This document shows, in pieces, positions 18,615 to 26,982 of a stretch of DNA of 64,000 bases. The notes beneath the pieces were generated by a model, which saw only the letters and a program-made list of their open reading frames with translations, was not told the DNA's origin and did not search any database. Origin of the DNA: UBA10649 sp963749905 (GTDB taxonomy: Bacteria > Actinomycetota > Actinomycetes > S36-B12); the NCBI GenBank assembly GCA_963749905.1, contig CAVVOF010000004.1:930001-994000 (forward strand). The letters are read 5' to 3'. Every line of letters starts with the position of its first letter. Position 1 is the first letter of the stretch. The translations under genes and the position numbers were made by a program.

Positions 18615-20537
18615 TCACGGGACAGGGACAGGCTGACTGGCCGAGGGCACGTCGGCCATCGGCGCGCGCGCCATCGGCACCCGGGCTGCGTTCACGATGG
18701 CCAGCACGTCGATGACCTCCTGGGCGACCGCCCCGGCCAGCGGGGGCAGCAGCCCCACGACCGCAAGCGCCATGCCCACCGCACTCAGCGCGATGCCGCC
18801 AACCGCCGTCTGGAGTGCGATCCGGCGCATGCGACGGCCGATGTGGAGCAGTTCATCGAGCCGTTGGAAGGAGGAGTCGAGCACGACCGCGTCCGCGGCC
18901 TCGGCGGTCACGTCGTTGTTCTTCCCGAACGCCACCCCCACCGTGGCTGCGGTCATGGCGGGCGCGTCATTGATGCCGTCACCGAGGAATGCCGTCGGCG
19001 CCGCCTCCGTCTCCCTGCGAACGATGGCCAGCTTCTCCTCGGGCGACACCTGGGCCAGTGCCTCCGTCAGCCCCACTCGACCGGCGAGGTACTCGACCTC
19101 ACTGGCCCGGTCCCCCGACAGCAGCAGGGTGCGGGCCACGCCGTGCCGGCCCCCGAGGTGGCCGACGAACTCGCGCGCACCGGCGCGTGGCTCGTCACGG
19201 AACTGCAGCGTGGCGGCGTACTCGCCGTCGACGAACACCACACACTCGAGACCGGCCGCCTCAGGCGGCAGCAGGGGAACCACCTGCGGGTGATTGCGGG
19301 TCACGAGCACCCGGCCGGTGACCAGCAGGGTCCGACCGTCGACGGTCGCCTCCAGGCCGGCTCCCGGCACCTCCGACACCCGCTCGACGGCGAGTCCGGG
19401 CAGGTCCTGGGTCGCCTCGACCACCGCGATCGCCAGGGGGTGGCGGCTGTACCGCTCCGCGGACGCGACGAGGCTCAGCACCCGTTCCCGATCGTGGCCT
19501 TCAGCGGCGGACACTGCGGTGAGCGTCGGCTTTCCGTAGGTGAGCGTCCCCGTCTTGTCGAAGATCATCGTGCGCACCGTGCTGACGCGCTCCAGCATCG
19601 ACGGGTCCCTCACGATGATGCCGTAGCGGGCGGCCAGCGCGATCGCGCCGATGATCGCGACCGGAACGCCGATCAGGAGCGGACAGGGCGTCGCGATCAC
19701 CAGGACGGCGAGGAACCGTGACGGATCGCCGCTGACCAGCCAGCCGGCCGTCGCCAGGGCGAGGGCGAGCACCGTGTACGTGAGGCCGAGCCGATCGGCG
19801 AGCCGCCGCATCGGCGGTTGCTCGGCCTCGGCCTTGGCGAGCACGCCGACGATCTGGGCGTATCTACTGTCCTTGGCGGATCGACGCGCCTCGACCACGA
19901 GCGCCTCGGTGCTGTTGATCGCGCCGGACAGCACGTCCGAGCCGGGCGTCTTGGGCACCACGTAGGGCTCGCCGGTGAGGTAGGACTCATCCATCGCCCC
20001 GCGGCCCTCGAGCACCAGGCCGTCGACGGGGCAGATCTCGTGCGGCAGCACCACGACCACGTCTCCAGCCGCGACGACTGCGACGTCCCGATCCTGGAGG
20101 GCGCCGTCGGCGGTCCGCACGTGGGCGATGGTCGGGCTGCGCTTGGCGAGGGCGTCGAGCACCTGCGACGCCCGCGCGGACGCGGCATCCTCCAGCGCCC
20201 GGCCGCCCGAGACCATGAGTGCGATCACCGCCGCGACGAGCCACTCGCCCATGACGCCAGCCGTGATGATCGCGAGCAGCCCGAGGACGTCCGCGCCGAT
20301 GCGCCTCTCGACGATGCCCCTGGCCACCTCGACCGCCAGCGGGATGCCGACGACCGCAGACATCACCATCAGCGGCAGGTCCTGCCACCTGCCGGCGATG
20401 CCCGCGACGCCGAGGGCCGCCCACAGGGCGATCGCAACGAGGGTGGCGATGGCGACCCGGCCCTGGACGGTCGCGACGAGCGCCCTCAGATAGGGACCTG
20501 CTCCGCGTCCGGCAGGCACGTCGCCACCGGCGGCCAT
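18615..20537 (-). CDS. Heavy-metal P1B-type ATPase with TPCP motif
   Basis: This 640-residue transport ATPase has all core motifs: 'TGEP' in the actuator domain, phosphorylation site 'DKTGTLTYG', 'HP' in 'RHPLA', and 'GDGINDAP'. The ion-binding membrane helix carries 'TPCPLLIGVP', not CPC, CPH or SPC. TPCP is associated with the little-studied P1B-5 subgroup linked to nickel/iron. No N-terminal HMA (CxxC) domain is present. GGGAGG precedes ATG 20537. The metal is therefore uncertain; export of a transition metal is the likely role. A STAS gene lies 65 bp upstream on the same strand. Confidence 0.88.
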   Translation of the reverse strand: MAAGGDVPAGRGAGPYLRALVATVQGRVAIATLVAIALWAALGVAGIAGRWQDLPLMVMSAVVGIPLAVEVARGIVERRIGADVLGLLAIITAGVMGEWLVAAVIALMVSGGRALEDAASARASQVLDALAKRSPTIAHVRTADGALQDRDVAVVAAGDVVVVLPHEICPVDGLVLEGRGAMDESYLTGEPYVVPKTPGSDVLSGAINSTEALVVEARRSAKDSRYAQIVGVLAKAEAEQPPMRRLADRLGLTYTVLALALATAGWLVSGDPSRFLAVLVIATPCPLLIGVPVAIIGAIALAARYGIIVRDPSMLERVSTVRTMIFDKTGTLTYGKPTLTAVSAAEGHDRERVLSLVASAERYSRHPLAIAVVEATQDLPGLAVERVSEVPGAGLEATVDGRTLLVTGRVLVTRNHPQVVPLLPPEAAGLECVVFVDGEYAATLQFRDEPRAGAREFVGHLGGRHGVARTLLLSGDRASEVEYLAGRVGLTEALAQVSPEEKLAIVRRETEAAPTAFLGDGINDAPAMTAATVGVAFGKNNDVTAEAADAVVLDSSFQRLDELLHIGRRMRRIALQTAVGGIALSAVGMALAVVGLLPPLAGAVAQEVIDVLAIVNAARVPMARAPMADVPSASQPVPVP

Positions 20538-20602
20538 CGGTCACCTCCCGCCACCTCGGCCGGCGGTCAGTACGACCGCGCCGAGGCGCCCAGACCCCGC
20601 CG

Positions 20603-20941
20603 TCACATGGCCGGCAGGGCCTCCTCGAGCGTGGCGTGCAGCGGGATGACGACGTCGAGACCGGTGAGGGCGAAGACCCTCATGACCCGAGGGGTCGTGA
20701 CGACGACATCCAAGGTGCCCTCGCGCTCGCGCACATGCTTGAGCGTGGTGACGAGCACCCCGAGGCCGGTCGAGTCGATGAACTTCACCTCGGTGAGGTC
20801 GACGATCAGTGCGGGTCCGGGGCGCTGAGCCGCCGGGCCCACCACGGCCTCGAGGTCGGGTGCGGTGTGCACGTCCAACTCACCGGTGACGGAGACGATG
20901 ACCCGGCCGTCCTGCTCTCGCGAGTGCACGCTGAACTCCAC
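20603..20941 (-). CDS. STAS-domain anti-sigma factor antagonist
   Basis: This 112-residue protein consists of a single STAS domain, with 'VTGELDVHTAPDLEAVV', 'ALIVDLTEVKFIDSTGLGVL' (phosphorylatable Ser in DSTG) and 'LDVVVTTPRVMRVFALTGLD'. It is the SpoIIAA/RsbV type that relieves an anti-sigma kinase. GTG 20941 gives the usual 'MEFSV' start, but GGGAG abuts it directly. GTG 20929, with better spacing, is an alternative. No kinase or sigma gene is adjacent. In related genomes a STAS gene commonly sits beside this helicase. Confidence 0.88.
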   Translation of the reverse strand: MEFSVHSREQDGRVIVSVTGELDVHTAPDLEAVVGPAAQRPGPALIVDLTEVKFIDSTGLGVLVTTLKHVREREGTLDVVVTTPRVMRVFALTGLDVVIPLHATLEEALPAM

Positions 20942-20989
20942 CTCCCTACTGTGGCACAGCGCGTCGGACCGTCGCTCCACAATGGGCGC

Positions 20990-23287
20990 ATGCCGGAGCT
21001 CCTCGAACGCCTCGCGCACGGGCGAGCCGACCGGCTCCTGCACGTGCACCAGGTGCCGGCGCGCGAAGCGGTCGTGGCGGACTGGCCGGACTGGCTGCCG
21101 GCACCGGTCGTCGCGGCGTACCGGGAACGCGGCATCGACCGCCCCTGGGCGCACCAGGTCGAAGCGGCATCCGCCGCCCACGCCGGCCGCCATGTGGCAC
21201 TGGCCACCGGCACCGCGTCGGGGAAGTCGCTCGCCTTCGGCATGGAGGCCCTGACCCGCATCCTCGAGGGGACCTCGGCGCCCGACGGTCACGGCGCCAC
21301 GGTGCTGTACCTGTCACCGACGAAGGCGCTCGCGCACGACCAGGTCCGCTCGCTCCAGTCCCTCGGCCTGCCCTGGCTGCGTGCCGCGCCGTACGACGGA
21401 GACACCCCGGCCGAGGAGCGGCGATGGATCCGCCAGCACGCCTCGTACGTGCTGTCGAACCCCGATCTGCTGCACCACTCGCTGCTCCCCGGCCACGAGT
21501 CGTGGGCGCGCTTCCTGCGCCGGTTGCGCCTGATCGTGATCGACGAGGCGCACGCCTACCGGGGGGTGACGGGCGCGCACGTGGCGTCGGTCGTTCGACG
21601 GCTGCGGCGCATCGCCGCGCACTACGGCTCCGAGCCGGTCGTGTTCACGGCGTCCGCGACGATGGCCGAACCGGAGGTGGCGGCTGAGCGGCTGATCGGG
21701 GCGCCTGCGCAGGCGGTCACCGCCGACGGATCGCCGCGGCCCGGGTCCGCCCTCGCCTTCTGGGAGCCGCCACTGGTCACCACCCCCGCCGGCGCTGAGG
21801 TACGGCGAAGCGCGGTCGTGGAGACCGCCGAGCTGCTGGCGGACTGCGTCGTGGAGGACCGACAGACCCTCGCGTTCGTGCGCAGCCGGCGAGCAGCCGA
21901 GACGACCGCCGGACTCGCTCAGCAAATGCTGTCCGATGTCGATCCGGAACTCGCCGGGACCGTGGCCGCCTACCGCGGCGGCTACCTGCCCGAGGAACGC
22001 CGAGCCCTCGAGTCGGCCCTGAGCACCGGCTCGCTGCGGGCACTGGCCACGACCAACGCCCTCGAGCTCGGCATCGACATCAGCGGTCTCGACGTCGTGC
22101 TGATCACCGGATGGCCCGGCACCCGTGCCAGCCTGTGGCAGCAGCTGGGTCGCGCTGGGCGCAGCGGTACCGAGGCGGTCGGGGTGTTCGTCGCCCGCGA
22201 CGATCCGCTGGACGGCTACCTCGTGCATCACCCCGAAGCGGTCGTCGGGCGCCCCGTGGAGGCGAGCGTGTTCAACCCGGGCAACCCCTACGTCCTTGCT
22301 CCCCACCTGTGCGCGGCAGCCGCCGAGCTCCCGCTGACCGAGGCCGACCTCGCGACGTGGTTCCCGGCCGCTTCGACCACCGTCATCGCCGAGTTGACGC
22401 GCATCGGGATGCTGCGGCGCCGGCCCACCGGCTGGTTCTGGACACGCCCCGACCGCGCCTCCGACCTGACGGACCTTCGCGGCAGCGGTGGCGCAGCCGT
22501 CCGCGTCGTCGAGGCCGAGACCGGACGGCTGCTCGGCACGGTGGACCGGGCCAGCGCGCCGGCCACCGTCCACCCCGGAGCGGTGTACGTGCACCAGGGC
22601 GTCACCCACGTGGTCGAGTCCCTCGACCTCGACGACTCCGTCGCGGTGATCGTCCAGGAGCAAGTGGACTACTCGACGATCGCCCGCTCGGTCAGCGACA
22701 TCCGCGTCCTCGAGGAACAGGGTTCGCACTCCGACGGCAGCATCCATCACGGTGTGGTGGAGGTGTCGTCGCAGGTGGTGTCCTTCCAGCGACGCCGGCC
22801 TACCGGCGAGAGCCTGGGCGAGGAGGCACTGGACCTGCCGGTGCAGGTCCTGACCACGCACGCGGTCTGGTGGACGGTGCCCGCGGCCACCCTGACCGCG
22901 GCCGGGATCGCGCCGCGCGACGTACCGGGCGCGGCGCATGCGGCGGAACATGCCGCCATCGGGCTGCTGCCGCTGTTCGCCACGTGCGACCGATGGGACC
23001 TCGGCGGCGTGTCGACCGCGCTGCACCCGGACACCGAGCAGCCCTCCGTCTTCGTCTACGACGGCTACCCAGGCGGCGCCGGCTTCGCCGAGCACGGCTA
23101 CCTGATTGCGTCGGACTGGCTGGCCGCCACCCGCGCCACTATCGCCGACTGCGGCTGTGCCGCCGGCTGCCCGGCGTGCGTCCAGTCCCCGAAGTGCGGC
23201 AACGGCAACGAGCCGTTGGACAAGGACGGTGCGGTGCGCTTCCTGGACGTGCTGCTCACGACGATGGCGATCCCGCTCGGGACGTGA
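20990..23287 (+). CDS. DEAD/DEAH (DECH-type) helicase, MrfA/YprA-like
   Basis: This 765-residue SF2 helicase has motif I 'ATGTASGKS', motif II 'IDEAH', motif III 'TASAT', and helicase C-terminal motifs 'TTNALELGIDISGLD' and 'QQLGRAGRSG'. A C-terminal DUF1998-type zinc module 'DCGCAAGCPAC...PKCG' follows. This architecture matches the 'helicase/secretion neighborhood' helicase family and Bacillus MrfA (YprA), a mitomycin-repair helicase. ATG 20990 is the first sensible start; longer in-frame upstream sequence is antisense to the STAS gene. Its last 32 bp overlap the convergent TadE-like gene. Confidence 0.93.
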   Translation: MPELLERLAHGRADRLLHVHQVPAREAVVADWPDWLPAPVVAAYRERGIDRPWAHQVEAASAAHAGRHVALATGTASGKSLAFGMEALTRILEGTSAPDGHGATVLYLSPTKALAHDQVRSLQSLGLPWLRAAPYDGDTPAEERRWIRQHASYVLSNPDLLHHSLLPGHESWARFLRRLRLIVIDEAHAYRGVTGAHVASVVRRLRRIAAHYGSEPVVFTASATMAEPEVAAERLIGAPAQAVTADGSPRPGSALAFWEPPLVTTPAGAEVRRSAVVETAELLADCVVEDRQTLAFVRSRRAAETTAGLAQQMLSDVDPELAGTVAAYRGGYLPEERRALESALSTGSLRALATTNALELGIDISGLDVVLITGWPGTRASLWQQLGRAGRSGTEAVGVFVARDDPLDGYLVHHPEAVVGRPVEASVFNPGNPYVLAPHLCAAAAELPLTEADLATWFPAASTTVIAELTRIGMLRRRPTGWFWTRPDRASDLTDLRGSGGAAVRVVEAETGRLLGTVDRASAPATVHPGAVYVHQGVTHVVESLDLDDSVAVIVQEQVDYSTIARSVSDIRVLEEQGSHSDGSIHHGVVEVSSQVVSFQRRRPTGESLGEEALDLPVQVLTTHAVWWTVPAATLTAAGIAPRDVPGAAHAAEHAAIGLLPLFATCDRWDLGGVSTALHPDTEQPSVFVYDGYPGGAGFAEHGYLIASDWLAATRATIADCGCAAGCPACVQSPKCGNGNEPLDKDGAVRFLDVLLTTMAIPLGT

Positions 23288-23642
23288 CAGTGATCCGGCC
23301 GTCGCTGGCGCCCAGCAGCGCCACCAGCCGCGCCGGCAGCCCGGTCACCGCGGCCGTCACGGTGACCACCACATCGTCACCGTCGCGGATGCACCCGGGC
23401 ATCTGCAGGCGGTTCGCGGCGACGACCGACTGGGCCGCCGAGCAGGGGTCGGCAGCGGACTGGGCTGCCGCGACTGCCGCGAGGTCGGCGACCGCGGTGG
23501 CGTGTGCATGCCGCGCGGCGATGATCGCCACCAGCAGGCCGCCAGCGGCCACGATCACCAGAACCTGCACCAGCAGCACGGCCCACAGGAGGGCGACCCC
23601 GCGATCCGGCGCGCCCTCGTCGGATGTCCGCCGCGCCCTCAC
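23256..23642 (-). CDS. TadE/G-like protein of the helicase/secretion neighborhood
   Basis: This 128-residue protein has an Arg-rich N-terminus, 'DRGVALLWAVLLVQVLVIVA' as one membrane helix, then an exported domain with Cys pairs ('ADPCSAAQ', 'MPGCIRDG'). This fits the short TadE-like family found beside the DECH helicase in actinobacteria. The GTG 23642 start overlaps the upstream tadE stop as GTGA. Its 3' end overlaps the convergent helicase gene by 32 bp. A pseudopilin-like or anchoring role in Tad pilus assembly is inferred from family and context. Confidence 0.8.
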   Translation of the reverse strand: MRARRTSDEGAPDRGVALLWAVLLVQVLVIVAAGGLLVAIIAARHAHATAVADLAAVAAAQSAADPCSAAQSVVAANRLQMPGCIRDGDDVVVTVTAAVTGLPARLVALLGASDGRITVTSRAGSPSS

Positions 23643-24052
23643 TCCCACTCCCGGGGCATCGAGAGCTCCTGGCGCAGGGGCACCGTCAGTCCCGAGAGCA
23701 GCGGTACCGGTGCGGCCACGTCTCGCGTGACCACCACGACGACCGCATCGGTCACGTCCGTCACGGTGATCGACGCACCCGGGAAGGCACGCTCGGCACC
23801 GGCCACCGCGCTGGCCGAGTCGATGCCCCGCGCAACGTCGCGCGCCACCTGCCGGGCCGCCTCCTGCAGCGTCAGGGACGTGGTGGCGAGGGAGAGCGCC
23901 CATGCGAGCGCTCCGGCGATGACCAGGAGCACCGGGATCGCGATCGCCGTCTCGAGCAGGACACTGCCGCGGTCCCCGACGGCCGCGGCCCGTGGCGCGA
24001 CGGAACCCCGCCGCGCCACGAGCCCTCCCACCCGGCCGGGATGGTGGATCAC
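23639..24052 (-). CDS. TadE family pilus assembly protein
   Basis: This 137-residue protein shows the TadE signature 'RGSVLLETAIAIPVLLVIAG', with the conserved Glu at position five of the prepilin-like segment, followed by an extracellular domain of ~85 residues. The start is GTG 24052, 3 bp after the Flp-like gene stop; an internal GTG just before 'ARRGS' is an alternative. TadE proteins are minor pseudopilins processed by a prepilin peptidase. None is encoded in this window. Confidence 0.82.
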   Translation of the reverse strand: MIHHPGRVGGLVARRGSVAPRAAAVGDRGSVLLETAIAIPVLLVIAGALAWALSLATTSLTLQEAARQVARDVARGIDSASAVAGAERAFPGASITVTDVTDAVVVVVTRDVAAPVPLLSGLTVPLRQELSMPREWE

Positions 24053-24055
24053 CGT

Positions 24056-24238
24056 CTAGCCCATGAACGAGCTGAGCGCCTGGGACAGGACGCTCCAGAT
24101 GAGATTCCGCACCTCGTCGCTGCTGAGCAGCTTGATCAGCACCCCGCCGAGACCTGCCACCGCCACGGTGCCGACCGCGTACTCGGCCGTCGACATGCCG
24201 TCGTCCTTGCGGACCGCTCGCTTGATGATCGTGCGCAT
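24056..24238 (-). CDS. Flp-type pilin-like protein (DUF4244)
   Basis: This 60-residue protein has a short basic leader, then 'DGMSTAEYAVGTVAVAGLGG', which resembles the Flp pilin processing site (Gly-|-X-S/T-x-x-E-Y) and hydrophobic assembly helix. GGGAGG precedes ATG 24238. It would be the major pilus subunit of this cluster. A 161-bp gap with no evident gene separates it from tadC. Confidence 0.85.
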   Translation of the reverse strand: MRTIIKRAVRKDDGMSTAEYAVGTVAVAGLGGVLIKLLSSDEVRNLIWSVLSQALSSFMG

Positions 24239-24399
24239 GGTTGCCTCCCTGCCGCTCACGCGGCGGTGCCGCCCTTCGGCACCAACGGATTTCGCCGTCG
24301 GGCACACCGTGCTGCCGCCGACGACCCCGGCACAGGGCCGTGTGTGCGACTGGGGACGGCTGACTGCGCAGGAGACCACCTGGTGATAACCGCCGGACA

Positions 24400-25132
24400 T
24401 CAGTCGGACGAGCCGCCCAGCACCGCCGACGCCAGCGAGACGACGACCGGCACGACGCCGAGGAGCACGAAGGCCGGCAGGAAGCATGCCGCGAGCGGCG
24501 CAACCGCACGCACGCCGGCGGACCGGGCGGCCACGTCGACGGTCCGTCGTTGCGTACGACGGAGGTCCTCGGCCACCGCGAGGAGTCCCTGGGAGAGCCG
24601 GGCGCCGGACGGCGCAGACCGCGTGATCGCGTCGACGATCGGAGCAAGTGCGCCGTCGTCGTCGACAAGTCCCATCGCATCGGTGGCATCCGCCCCGAGA
24701 TCGAGGGCGATGACGGCCGGTCGCAGCGCCGAGCGGCCGGGTTCGTCCACCGCGCCGACCACCGCCTGCAGCGACGCCCGGAGGGTGGCGCCCGACGTCA
24801 GGGTGGCGGCCAGCAGATCGGCGAGGAGGGGGGCCTGCGACTGCAGCGCCTCCCGACGCCGACGGCGTGCGGCCGGCTCCAGGCGACCGAGCCATCGCGG
24901 CAGCAGGAGGACTGCCCCGACCCCGACCCCGAGTCCGAACACCCCGCCGAGCAGCAGCACCGCGGCGAGCCCGGCGATGGCGCCCGCCGCCCAGCGAGCG
25001 GATGACGGCAGCCCGACCTCTCGCCCGTTCTCGCGGCCGAGATCCTCGTGACGGCGTCAGCCGGCGGTCACCGGGGACGTCCAGCCACAGCCACACGGCA
25101 CTGGCCCACAGCACTGCGCTGAGGAGGATCAC
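24400..25132 (-). pseudogene. TadC-like (T2SF/GspF) pilus membrane protein, frameshifted
   Basis: The gene appears to start at GTG 25132, overlapping the tadB stop as GTGA like other junctions here. It begins with the membrane segment 'VILLSAVLWASAVWLWLDVP'. The homologous remainder ('RWAAGAIAGLAAVLLLGG', then 'SQAPLLADLLAATLTSG') is in another frame. Third-position G+C drops in the first frame near 25045-25062 and rises in the second, placing a +1 event (one extra base) there. Total span is 733 nt, one more than a multiple of three. The shorter alternative is a 186-residue ORF starting at GTG 24960. The T2SF domain would sit in the inner membrane beside TadB. Confidence 0.7.
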
Positions 25133-25848
25133 AGTCGGCGCTCGACCGAGGTCGCGATCCGACCGGTCCACCACAGGCCGGCCACGGTGAGCAGGGCCCC
25201 GCCCGCCAGGCAGGCCCGTCCGGGCGGACTGCTGGTCAGCCAGTCGAGCGGATCGGCACCGAGCAAGGTCCCGAAGACGATCCCGATCACCGGCAGCAGC
25301 GCGAGCATCCGAGCGGTCGCCCTGGGCACGGCCAGTTGGCCTTCGAGCGCCGCCCGGATGTCCTCCGCCGCGCGGGCTGACGTCGCCAACCGGGAGACCG
25401 ACGCCGCCAAGCCGGCACCGGAGCGCTCGCCGACGCGCCAGCAGGCGGCCAGGTGCCGCAGGACCGGGCTCGTCCGTCCGTCTAAGTCGAGGGCGTCCGC
25501 GATGTCGCCCGAGCTACCGGCCGCCGCGGTTGCGGTCGGCCACGGCGAGGACTCGCCGCCCGCTCGCACCAGCGCATTGCCCGGGAGTTGACCCGCCTCG
25601 AGTTCGGCCACCAGCGCGGCCAGGGCACGGATGACGGCAAGTCGGGTCGCCTCCCGCCGCCTGCGGCTGGCCGGCCCGAAGCCCACCCGCGCCACCCCCC
25701 ACGCGCGAATCCGTTCCGCTCGTTCGCGTCGCGACTCGGGTTCACCGTCGAGGGCGCGGAGCCGGACGTCGCGGTGCGGCAGCACCGCCAGCGCGCCCCC
25801 CAGCGCGGCGGCTCCGGCGGCCACCGCGGCGAGGACCCAGTCAGGCAT
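25129..25848 (-). CDS. TadB-like (T2SF/GspF) pilus membrane protein
   Basis: This 239-residue protein has an N-terminal membrane span ('WVLAAVAAGAAALGGALAVL') and a cytoplasmic T2SF domain with 'LVAELEAGQLPGNALVRAGG' and 'LAACWRVGERSGAGLAASVS'. Two C-terminal hydrophobic segments follow ('MLALLPVIGIVFGTLLGAD', 'ACLAGGALLTVAGLWW'). The start ATG 25848 lies inside the last codons of tadA (8-bp overlap); a longer frame upstream is spurious. It forms the inner-membrane platform of the Tad pilus with TadC. Confidence 0.85.
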   Translation of the reverse strand: MPDWVLAAVAAGAAALGGALAVLPHRDVRLRALDGEPESRRERAERIRAWGVARVGFGPASRRRREATRLAVIRALAALVAELEAGQLPGNALVRAGGESSPWPTATAAAGSSGDIADALDLDGRTSPVLRHLAACWRVGERSGAGLAASVSRLATSARAAEDIRAALEGQLAVPRATARMLALLPVIGIVFGTLLGADPLDWLTSSPPGRACLAGGALLTVAGLWWTGRIATSVERRL

Positions 25849-26982
25849 CCGAGAGGCGGGCCTGAAGCTCCGCCGCGGCTTCGGCCGCGCACAGCACGCC
25901 GTCGCGCCTGGTGAACGCGGGACGCGTGCGCACGAGGCCGTCGGTGTCGCGGTGGAGGACATGGACACCGGCCAGCACCCGACGACCACCATCGCGGCCC
26001 AGGTGGAGCACCGCGTCGAGTCCGGCCGCGACCAGCGCATGGATGGCCTGGCGGTCGAGCCCGGCTACCAGTCCGAGCGCCTCCAGCCGGGCCGGCACAT
26101 CGGTTGCGGAGTTGGCGTGCACGGTTCCCGCACCGCCCTCGTGCCCGGTGTTCATGGCGGACAGCAGTTCGATCACCTCGGCCCCGCGAACCTCACCGAC
26201 GACCAGGCGATCGGGGCGCATCCGCATGGCCTGCCGCACCAGGTCGCGCATCGAGACCAGGCCTGCGCCCTCGATGTTGGCGGGCCGCGACTGCATCCGG
26301 ACCACATGCGCGTGTGCCGGGTCGAGTTCGGTCGAGTCCTCGACGATGACGATCCGCTCGTTTCCCGGCACCTCGCCGAGCAGGGCGCCGAGCACAGTCG
26401 TCTTCCCGGACCCCGTCCCACCGCTGACGAGGAACGCCAGCCGGGCGGCCACCATGCGTCGCAGCAGCTGCCCGCCGGCGCGTCCACCGCACCGCGGACG
26501 ACCAGGTCGTCGATCGAGAAGCCGCGCGGGCTCGGGATGCGCAACGAGATGAGGGTTCCGTCGACCGCGACGGGTGGCAGCACGCAGTGCAGACGCACTC
26601 CGGAGGGCAGCCGGGCGTCGACGTAGGGGCTCGCATCGTCGAGTCGCCGCCCCGCCGAGGCCGACAGCCGCTGGGCGAGCCGCCGTACCTCGTCGTCACT
26701 CGCGAAGGTGACGGGTGTGCGCACCAGCCCGTGACCCTGGTCGACCCACACGTGGGCCGGGCCGTTCACCACGATGTCGGTGACCCCGGTCAACAGCAAG
26801 AGCGGCTCCAGCGGCCCTGCCCCGACGAGATCCCGCCGGAGGGTGACGCTCAGATCCAGGACCGTGTCGTCACCGAGGACCACGCCCTCCGCGCGCAAGG
26901 CGGCCGCCACCCGATCGGGCGTGGCTTCGCTCTCCTCCGCGACCAGCCGTGCGCGCACGCGATCGACGAGCGCGGTGCTCAT
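25841..26982 (-). pseudogene. TadA/CpaF-type pilus ATPase, frameshifted
   Basis: The N-terminal part (from ATG 26982, overlapping the ssd stop as ATGA) has 'GPLEPLLLLTGVTDIVVNGP' and runs to 'DDLVVRGAVDAPAG'. The continuation 'RRMVAARLAFLVSGGTGSGK' with the Walker A, 'GAGTVHAN' (His box) and 'RMRPDRLVVGEVRGAE' lies one frame back. One missing base between about 26460 and 26485 reconciles them; the 1142-nt span agrees. Corrected length is ~380 residues, normal for the 'helicase/secretion neighborhood ATPase'. It powers pilus assembly. Genuine decay and sequencing error both fit. Confidence 0.85.
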
